From Actinomycetota bacterium (GTDB taxonomy: Bacteria; Actinomycetota; Nitriliruptoria; Euzebyales; Egibacteraceae), in assembly GCA_019347785.1 (NCBI GenBank), contig JAHWKQ010000041.1, forward strand, positions 1-12,667: 12,667 nucleotides of DNA, in the 5' to 3' direction. The notes below the pieces were generated by a model. The model was not told where the DNA came from. It worked only from the letters and a program-made list of their open reading frames with translations, and made no database searches. Shown here in pieces: positions 1 through 4,801 of the stretch. Numbering within the stretch: the stretch's first letter is position 1; each line of letters starts with the position of its first letter. A program made the position numbers and the translations under genes.

Positions 1-300
1 GACGTCGCAACCGAGCGCCGCCACCGCCACCCAGCCCTGCTCGACGCACGGTGGCGCGTCCTCGAGCAGACGGGTCGCCCGGGCGAACCAGGCGCGGGCG
101 GCGGTCAGGTTTCCCATCGCGAGGGCATACAGGTCACCCAGGCGGGCGCAGGTCAGGGCCGCCTGCCCCCGGTCGCCGGCGGCGGTGAACTCTCGGATCG
201 CGGCGGACAGGTGCGCCGCCGCGTCCTCGACCTCGCCCGCCTTCATCGCTTCTTCCGCCACCCCCGCCTGCACAAAGGCGTCATCGCCAGTCGTCGTCAC
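1..300 (-). CDS. TPR-type protein, N-terminal part (possible LuxR-type or HTH regulator)
   Basis: This is the first 100 codons of a gene that runs off the left edge. It reads from a GTG at 300-298. A GGAGGG Shine-Dalgarno (complement of 308-313) sits 7 nt upstream, which fixes the start. The translation begins MTTTGDDAFVQAGVAEEAMK and continues with two helix-turn-helix repeats typical of TPRs, with Ala, Gly and Leu at repeat positions (a segment near AAIREFTAAGDRGQAAL, then LGDLYALAMGNLTAARAWF). The motif near residues 85-95, containing CVEQGWVAVAA, resembles the N-terminal TPR region of actinobacterial regulators that end in a LuxR-type HTH. That resemblance is from memory of the family, and the DNA-binding part is not in the window. 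Such proteins usually mediate protein-protein contact in the cytoplasm. It is divergent from the peroxiredoxin, with the IS110 element between them. A stand-alone TPR protein or an adenylate-cyclase-like regulator are alternatives. Confidence 0.7.
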   Translation of the reverse strand, partial: MTTTGDDAFVQAGVAEEAMKAGEVEDAAAHLSAAIREFTAAGDRGQAALTCARLGDLYALAMGNLTAARAWFARATRLLEDAPPCVEQGWVAVAALGCDV

Positions 301-570
301 CTGACCGCCCTCCGGGCACCCTGCCCCGGCTGAATGGTACTGCCGGGCCGGTGACAACGTTCTCTGTGACGGGGCACCAGCTAGGAAGCGAACGCCTGGA
401 TCCCATGCAGTCGTACTACGGCGTCTACTGGGCGCAACCTGTCGAAGGCGGAGAAGGGCCGGTAAGGAAGCCCCGGCACGACGGGGTAGCGCTGTGGTGC
501 GCGCCGACCCCCCTCCGGCAACCGTCGTCGACCTGGGATAGTGGGGGCCGTAGCAACCCTGCGGATGCTC
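301..570. other. Non-coding gap between TPR gene and IS110 transposase
   Basis: The first 16 bases hold the ribosome binding site of the TPR gene. The rest lies downstream of the transposase stop and could be IS right-end DNA, host leader DNA, or both. One perfect short hairpin is visible: CCCCG at 471-475 and CGGGG at 482-486 around a 6-nt loop. Short GCGC arms follow near 489-502. I see no inverted repeats matching the other side of the transposase, no tRNA and no clear promoter. Open frames exist on both strands but have no recognisable protein content. Confidence 0.5.
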
Positions 571-1638
571 CTATGTGTCAAGCGGGGCTCGTAGAACCGG
601 GTTGAGGGCCAGACTCTTGTGGATCTCACGGGCGATGTAGCGCTTGAGACAGCGGAACGCTTCCTTCTTGGTCTTGCCCTCGGCGATGCGCCGTTTGAGG
701 TAGAGCTTGGTGGCTTCGTCGACGGACGATCGTGTGAGCGCGATCTGATACAGCGCGGTATTGGCGTCGCGGTCGCCGCCGCGGTTGAGCCGGTGGCGTT
801 GCTGTTTGCCCGAGGAGGCGTCCAGCGGCGCGGAGCCGGTCAGGTGCGCGAAGGACCCTTCGTGGGCGAGCCGCTCGGGGTTGTCGCCGGCCGTGACCAG
901 CAACGCGGCGGCGGTGTGGGTGCCGACGCCGACCTTGGTCACCAGGTCCGGGGCAGTCTCGGCGACGAGCCGGTCGAGCTGGCTGTCGAGCCGGCCGATC
1001 TGGTCGGTCAGGTGCTGGTAGCGGCGGGCGAGCTCACGCAGGGCGTAGCGGGTCGCCTCGAGCACTGTGACGGGCTGCTCGCCGGCGCGGAACTTGGCGG
1101 CGACGGTGACCCGCTTGCCGGTGCTCAGGCCACGCAGCTGGTCTCGCAGCGCGTACGGTGCGGTGGTCACCAGCGCGTTGATCTGGTTGGCGGTCATGGT
1201 GCGGTTCTTGACTGCAGAATGCCTGGTCAGACGCAGAACGCGGATCATCTCCACCGGCCCGTCGCCGGTCTTGGGGACCGCGGTCGCTTCGCCCGATAGC
1301 ACCGCCCGCGCGGCCGCTTCAGCGTCGATGGTGTCGGACTTGCCGTGGCGACGGGTCTTGCGCTTGGGACGGTCGACCTCGACGACGACTAACCCCTCGG
1401 CGCGCAACCACCGCGCCAGTCCAGCGCCCCAGCTGCCGGTGCCCTCGACGCCGAGCTTGTCCATCACGCCGAACTCCGACGCCCAGTCGATCAGCCGGGC
1501 AAACCCACCGGTGTGCGTCGCGATCGACAGCTCTCCGAGCCGGCGGCCGAGCTGGTCGAGCGCGACCGCGACGTGGACGTCCTCGTGGGTATCCACCCCG
1601 ACCGTGACGCGGACTTCGTCGTGTGGCACCGTGGTCAT
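571..1638 (-). CDS. IS110-family transposase (DEDD/serine bridge-RNA-type recombinase)
   Basis: The product is 355 residues, a usual length for the family. The N-terminal RuvC-like DEDD domain shows D16 (VGVDTHEDVHVA), E65 (GVEGTGSWG), and D102 and D105 (SDTIDAEAAARA). A coiled middle section (about 190-225) follows. The C-terminal transposase_20 domain contains KVGVGTHTAAALL and, near 269-277, GSAPLDASSG with the candidate catalytic serine S275 or S276, then LNRGGDRDANTALYQIAL. IS110 enzymes excise a circular intermediate and insert it at sites specified by a bridge RNA from the element's non-coding end (established for IS621). The ATG at 1638 is chosen because AGGAG lies 5 nt upstream and the conserved domain starts 10 residues in. 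An in-frame ATG 27 codons earlier (1719) would run through the structured leader and lacks domain support. All catalytic residues are present with no frameshift, so the enzyme looks intact. Confidence 0.95.
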   Translation of the reverse strand: MTTVPHDEVRVTVGVDTHEDVHVAVALDQLGRRLGELSIATHTGGFARLIDWASEFGVMDKLGVEGTGSWGAGLARWLRAEGLVVVEVDRPKRKTRRHGKSDTIDAEAAARAVLSGEATAVPKTGDGPVEMIRVLRLTRHSAVKNRTMTANQINALVTTAPYALRDQLRGLSTGKRVTVAAKFRAGEQPVTVLEATRYALRELARRYQHLTDQIGRLDSQLDRLVAETAPDLVTKVGVGTHTAAALLVTAGDNPERLAHEGSFAHLTGSAPLDASSGKQQRHRLNRGGDRDANTALYQIALTRSSVDEATKLYLKRRIAEGKTKKEAFRCLKRYIAREIHKSLALNPVLRAPLDT

Positions 1639-1643
1639 ACCTG

Positions 1644-1648
1644 CTCCT
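1644..1648 (-). promoter_or_regulatory. Ribosome binding site of IS110 transposase
   Basis: AGGAG on the minus strand, 5 nt before the ATG at 1638. It decides between this start and the in-frame ATG at 1719. Confidence 0.75.
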
Positions 1649-1670
1649 GTCGTTGCTGACGGGTTAGGTA

Positions 1671-1781
1671 CGACGAGGTCGCGCTCGGCGGACAGTACTG
1701 CGACGGGACTCGCAGTCACGCTCCTATTAGGTCACGCTGACGCGGCCTCGTCGCATGCTTCACAGCGCCAGCCCGACGAGG
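1671..1781 (-). ncRNA. Candidate bridge-RNA or regulatory leader of the IS110 element
   Basis: The word CGACGAGG occurs on the plus strand at 1671-1678 and 1774-1781, and its exact reverse complement CCTCGTCG lies between them at 1746-1753. In a minus-strand transcript the central copy can pair with either outer copy, giving two exclusive 8-bp stems (loops of 20 nt and 67 nt). Inside the larger loop is a perfect 7-bp hairpin, ACTGCGA (1697-1703) with TCGCAGT (1710-1716) around a 6-nt loop. IS110-subgroup elements encode their bridge RNA in the non-coding DNA upstream of the transposase, which is this position. The RNA call is inference: no target or donor guide loops could be matched because the element ends are unknown. 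Confidence 0.35.
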
Positions 1782-1834
1782 GGACAGATCCAGAACAAGA
1801 CACTCTTGCGAGGTCGGTATCGGCTCGGGTCACA

Positions 1835-1879
1835 CCTCATCGGGGCTGGGCCCGCCGGAGTATCTCCGGCCCCGTGAGG
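1835..1879. repeat. Nested inverted repeat upstream of peroxiredoxin gene
   Basis: The inner stem is GCCGGAG (1854-1860) with CTCCGGC (1864-1870), separated by only TAT. It is enclosed by an outer CCTCA (1835-1839) with TGAGG (1875-1879), and G and C runs between them can pair (1842-1845 with 1871-1873). It ends about 30 nt before the peroxiredoxin ribosome binding site. It lacks a T run, so a classical intrinsic terminator is unlikely. It could be a leader structure, an operator, or the DNA target that attracted the IS. Confidence 0.5.
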
Positions 1880-1922
1880 ATCTCGCAGTATCGGCTGGCC
1901 CGCGCGACCGAGGAGGCGTCGG

Positions 1923-2483
1923 GTGACTGATGCGTTCCCGGGAACCCGCCAGACCCGTGACGACGGCGCGTACGACCACCTGCGCGCCGGCGTGTCGATC
2001 CCATCGCTGGAGCTTCCCGCCACGACCGGCGGGTCGCTGGACGTCGTCGCCGACGCGCCGTGGACCGCGCTGTTCCTGTATCCGGCCACGGGTGCGCCCG
2101 GTGGGCCGCTGCCGGAAGGATGGCTGGCGCTTCCCGGCGCCTACGGGTGCACTGCCGAGTCGTGCGGCTTCCGTGACCTCGTCGACGAGTTCGGCGCCGA
2201 GGGGGCGGCGGTGCGGGGTGTCAGCACCCAGAACCCGGAGGAGCAGGCCGCCTACGCGTCGCGGGAAGAGCTGACCTATCCGCTGCTCAGCGACCACGAG
2301 CATCGGCTGGTCGGGACGCTGGATCTGCCGACCTTCACCGCCGGCGGGTCACCGCCGCGCATCCGTCGGGCCACGCTGCTGGTGACCGCCGACCGCGCGA
2401 TACGCGAGGTTGTCTATCCCATCCCCGACCCTGGGGACCATGCCGCACAGGTGCTCGAGATGATCCGCGGACGCGTCCGCTGA
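1923..2483 (+). CDS. Peroxiredoxin, AhpC/TSA superfamily (variant with pre-active-site insertion)
   Basis: A 186-residue cytoplasmic thiol peroxidase that reduces hydrogen peroxide or organic hydroperoxides. The GTG start has GAGGAGG 6 nt upstream (1910-1916). The thioredoxin-like fold opens around residues 24-55 (IPSLEL, then WTALFLYP). The peroxidatic cysteine is expected at C76 and a resolving cysteine at C81 (GAYGCTAESCGFRDL). C-terminal signatures are STQN near 101, LLSDHEHRLVGTLDLPTF near 121-138 and the TLLV strand near 151. Compared with classical BCP (YPKxxTPGCT), about 15 extra residues with Gly/Pro (GAPGGPLPEGW) precede the cysteine, and the Thr three residues before it is Ala. From memory, a known peroxiredoxin subgroup shares this RPG-insertion layout (ending PGARGCTPQSCAFRD), so the change is probably a subgroup trait. 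No signal peptide. It converges on the DUF294 gene. Confidence 0.88.
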   Translation: MTDAFPGTRQTRDDGAYDHLRAGVSIPSLELPATTGGSLDVVADAPWTALFLYPATGAPGGPLPEGWLALPGAYGCTAESCGFRDLVDEFGAEGAAVRGVSTQNPEEQAAYASREELTYPLLSDHEHRLVGTLDLPTFTAGGSPPRIRRATLLVTADRAIREVVYPIPDPGDHAAQVLEMIRGRVR

Positions 2484-2489
2484 CCGACC

Positions 2490-2546
2490 GACCCGCCCGC
2501 GGCGTCGGGCGCTGGTCGTGCTTCACGGTGGGGCCGGTCACGGCCC
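2490..2546. terminator. Convergent-gene hairpins, possible bidirectional terminator
   Basis: Two hairpins lie between or over the stops of the convergent genes. The first pairs CGCCCG (2494-2499) with CGGGCG (2506-2511), extended after a 2-nt bulge by GACC (2490-2493) with GGTC (2514-2517). The second pairs GGGCCG (2531-2536) with CGGCCC (2541-2546) around GTCA and spans the stop codon of the minus-strand gene. Neither is followed by a T tract, which is usual for actinobacterial terminators, so the call rests on position and pairing only. Confidence 0.45.
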
Positions 2547-4463
2547 TCCCGTGAGCCGGTAGCGGGCCCGCAGTGCGTCCTGGGCCGAGCGGATCGCGCC
2601 GAAGGTGTCGCTGAACTGGGCGCGCAGTGGGCCGGGCAGCGCCCCCCAGTCGACGCGGTCACCGCTGGGTCCGGGGTCGGCGCCGCCGAGCTGCGCGCTC
2701 AGCCGGGTCCACGTCAGCAGCCGTAGGCCCTCGACCAGGGTGGCCGCCAAGTCGGGGCTGAGCTCGCCGTCCGCGGCGGTGGCGGCGAGCCGCTCGGCGG
2801 TGCCGACCTCGGTGCCGCCGCGGAGGAGCGTGTGCAGCCGGGCGAGGTCGACGATCGGCTGCACCGCCTGGCGCTTGAGGTTGAACCGGCGATGGCGGGA
2901 GCGCAGCTGCGGGCCCAGGGGATTGCGCCCCACCCGGCCCCACAGCGCGCTCGGCGGCCGGCGCGCGACGGCGGCGCGGGCCAGGCGCGCCGCGGTGAGC
3001 TCGCTGCGGGTGGCGTCGACGACCTTGCGGGCGAGCCGCCCGGCGACCTCGCCGGTGCCGAGGTCGCCGACGCCCGCCACGGTGCGCACGTCGAAGCCGA
3101 TGTCGGCGCCGACGAGCCGGCTTGTCTCGGCCCGGCTCGCCCAGCCCCGAACCGTGCGTGCCCAGCCATCCAGGTCGTGTCGCCAGTCCGGCCGCGACGC
3201 CATCACTCCGCCGGGGCAGTGTCGGTACCCGCAGGTCTCCAGAGCCGCGGTCATCCACTCGCCCAGGCGCACGTACCAGGCGTGGCCCTCGGCGTCCAGT
3301 CCGGTGGCGTAGACCAGACCGGTGTCCTGGTCGCTGCCCGGCGTCTGCTCGCGGCGGGCGTGACTGCCGAACACCAGCCATGCGTAGTCCCCGGGTGGGG
3401 GGCCGAGCTCGACGTGGGCGACGGCCAGCAGCCGGCGCATGAGCTGGTCGCCGACGGCGGCGAGCACCCGTCCGGCGTCGCCGACGTCCGCCCCGGCGGC
3501 CAGGAGCTCCCGCACGAGCGTGCGGGCGGACGGGACGACCGCGGCGAGGGCCTCGACCGTGTCGGCGTGGCCGAGCGCGTCGAGCAGGCCCGAAAGACCC
3601 GCCTGCTCGGGGAGCGGCAGGTCCCCGGCGGCCAGGGCGCCGACCACGCGGCCGCCTCCGGGGGCATCGTCCCTGCTGACGGTTAGGGCACCAGCGCCGG
3701 TCTCGAGCATCCTGACCAGCGCGTCGAGCAGCGGGGTGCCGACGTCAAGCGGCGGAGGCCGCCCCCCCGCCGAGGATCCGCCCGTCGGCGACTCGATCGG
3801 GGTGTCCGGGTCGACACGGGGGGGCGTGCCGTCGAGCAGGTCACCGAGGACCGTCGTGGCGATCACCGGCGCCCGCCCCGCGGCCGGGGCGCCCTGCGCC
3901 CCGGCGAAGGGGACGCCGGTGGCGAGCCGGGCCCGGGTGACCGCGCCGGTGTCCTCCACGGCGGCCCGCGGGAGGGCGGCGACCCGGGCGGCCGTCAGCG
4001 GCACGAGCCGCCGGCCGGCCTTCGAGGCGCGGAACGCTCCGCGGCCGACGAGGTCGATCGGGCGGTCGTCGGCGCCGATGACGAGCAGGGTGCCCTGCGC
4101 CACGACGAGCGGCGCGGCGGCCAGTCCCTCGGCGACGGGCGTGTGCTCGCCCAGGAACGCCAGCGTCGCGGCCCTGGCGAGCGCCTCGAGCCGGTCCCGG
4201 GGCACACCGAGGAAGACCGGGCTGCCCGCGAGAAGGTCGACCACGCGGACGCCGACCGCGGCCGCCAGCCCCGGTGGCGCGGCCACCTGGGCGGTGGCCT
4301 GCGGGTCGGACGTCGACAGCGCCGACAGCGCCCCCTGCTCGGCCACCTGGCGGATGCGGCTGACCGCGGCGAGGTCCACGCCGTAGCGCTCGGCCGCCTC
4401 CGCCTCGGTCAGTTCGCCACGTACCAGCGCCAGCCACAGCGCATACTGGCGCGAGGCGGTCAT
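2538..4463 (-). CDS. DUF294-type putative nucleotidyltransferase with N-terminal HTH-like segment
   Basis: 641 residues from the ATG at 4463; a GTG at 4478 would add five codons, and neither start has a strong Shine-Dalgarno. Residues about 10-40 (LVRGELTEAEAAERYGVDLA) look like a helix-turn-helix of the transposase or sigma-like type. Residues about 75-160 resemble a degenerate cyclic-nucleotide-binding region (DLLAGSPVFLGVPRDRLEAL). Residues about 240-282 look like a single CBS-type segment (PLLDALVRMLETGAGALTV). The DUF294 nucleotidyltransferase motif is at 366-381, with G366-S367, E372-Q373 and D378-x-D380. A DUF294 C-terminal domain follows (HDLDGWARTVRGW from about 429, and the NLKRQAVQPIVDLARLHTLL region). 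Such proteins resemble GlnD-type nucleotidyltransferases; their substrate is not established. Homologues often lie beside a DnaQ-like exonuclease or a symporter, neither of which is seen here. It is transcribed divergently from recC. The domain calls are by eye; the nucleotidyltransferase motif is the firmest. Confidence 0.8.
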   Translation of the reverse strand: MTASRQYALWLALVRGELTEAEAAERYGVDLAAVSRIRQVAEQGALSALSTSDPQATAQVAAPPGLAAAVGVRVVDLLAGSPVFLGVPRDRLEALARAATLAFLGEHTPVAEGLAAAPLVVAQGTLLVIGADDRPIDLVGRGAFRASKAGRRLVPLTAARVAALPRAAVEDTGAVTRARLATGVPFAGAQGAPAAGRAPVIATTVLGDLLDGTPPRVDPDTPIESPTGGSSAGGRPPPLDVGTPLLDALVRMLETGAGALTVSRDDAPGGGRVVGALAAGDLPLPEQAGLSGLLDALGHADTVEALAAVVPSARTLVRELLAAGADVGDAGRVLAAVGDQLMRRLLAVAHVELGPPPGDYAWLVFGSHARREQTPGSDQDTGLVYATGLDAEGHAWYVRLGEWMTAALETCGYRHCPGGVMASRPDWRHDLDGWARTVRGWASRAETSRLVGADIGFDVRTVAGVGDLGTGEVAGRLARKVVDATRSELTAARLARAAVARRPPSALWGRVGRNPLGPQLRSRHRRFNLKRQAVQPIVDLARLHTLLRGGTEVGTAERLAATAADGELSPDLAATLVEGLRLLTWTRLSAQLGGADPGPSGDRVDWGALPGPLRAQFSDTFGAIRSAQDALRARYRLTGGP

Positions 4464-4586
4464 CGGACCCACGTCCACCGCATGTTGCTACCCCGCGGCG
4501 ACGGCGCCTTCACTCCGAGCCGCATCCGGTGTGGCCGGCCCATCGCTCGGCGGTGGTCAGCCTGGTGGCGCACATCTCCACTCGGT

Positions 4587-4622
4587 GGCCGGTGATGTGC
4601 CGACGTGCGGCACTATCCGGCC
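4587..4622. repeat. Interrupted palindrome upstream of recC and the DUF294 gene
   Basis: The outer arms are GGCCGG (4587-4592) and CCGGCC (4617-4622). The inner arms are GTGCCG (4597-4602) and CGGCAC (4608-4613) around a 5-nt spacer ACGTG. The arms are separated by TGAT on one side and TAT on the other. All 12 pairs are perfect. It lies about 124 bp from the DUF294 start and 180 bp from the recC start. The 17-bp inner palindrome has the size of a dimeric regulator site; as RNA it would be a hairpin with an internal loop. Confidence 0.6.
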
Positions 4623-4789
4623 GCAGATGCGCACGACGTCGATCGTGAGAGTCTCGCAGGTGTCGTGGTCACCCGCCGCCCTATGCTCGCGCCCGGAACC
4701 GGCTCGGGGAAGTGGGGCGAGGTCACCCCTCTGCTGACAGCACCCGCTCGGGCCGATCTGTCACAGGTCGCGCGCATACTGCCACCGTC

Positions 4790-4796
4790 AAGGGGG
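4790..4796 (+). promoter_or_regulatory. Ribosome binding site of recC
   Basis: AAGGGGG, 5 nt before the GTG at 4802. It decides the start against an in-frame ATG 90 bases upstream at 4712. Confidence 0.7.
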
Positions 4797-4801
4797 TCGG
4801 C

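Larger units (their letters stand above)
571..1781 (-). mobile_element. IS110-family insertion sequence, supported core (ends unresolved)
   Basis: The core is the transposase gene plus its structured leader. IS110 elements lack terminal inverted repeats and often make no target duplication, so the outer ends cannot be read from one copy. The true element probably extends into 301-570, toward 1834, or both. It lies between two divergently transcribed genes (TPR protein leftward, peroxiredoxin rightward), both of which keep an intact ribosome binding site. The insertion is therefore intergenic and broke no coding sequence visible here. Confidence 0.6.
4464..4801. other. Divergent intergenic region between DUF294 gene and recC
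   Basis: 338 bp that must hold the promoters of both the leftward DUF294 gene and the rightward recCBD operon. I see no convincing -35/-10 pair. TATGCT at 4682-4687 and CATACT at 4775-4780 are -10-like on the plus strand but lack a matching -35 hexamer at normal spacing. The one clear structure is the interrupted palindrome at 4587-4622. Open frames here are continuations of neighbouring frames without conserved content. Confidence 0.55.

Noticed and set aside
461..500. GGAAG followed by a CCCCG/CGGGG hairpin, faintly like a cobalamin riboswitch core
   Set aside because: The conserved B12 box and the remaining core segments are missing, and the downstream gene on that strand is not a cobalamin gene.
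351..605. 84-codon plus-strand frame in the gap left of the transposase
   Set aside because: No recognisable domain; the minus-strand frame over the same DNA is equally open, and it runs into the transposase gene. No reverse transcriptase is nearby to support an intron reading.
1639..1719. 27-residue N-terminal extension of the transposase
   Set aside because: The ATG at 1638 has AGGAG at ideal spacing and the extension overlaps the structured leader.
1067..1930. Plus-strand open frame overlapping the IS110 transposase
   Set aside because: It is Ser/Arg/Thr-rich, antisense to catalytic codons of the transposase, with no ribosome binding site seen and no recognisable motif.
4752..4780. CATACT -10-like hexamer near recC
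   Set aside because: No -35 match at 16-18 bp spacing, and the implied transcript would begin only a few bases before the ribosome binding site.
4712..4801. Thirty-codon N-terminal extension of RecC from an ATG at 4712
   Set aside because: It does not resemble RecC, whereas the GTG at 4802 has a good ribosome binding site and opens directly into family sequence.
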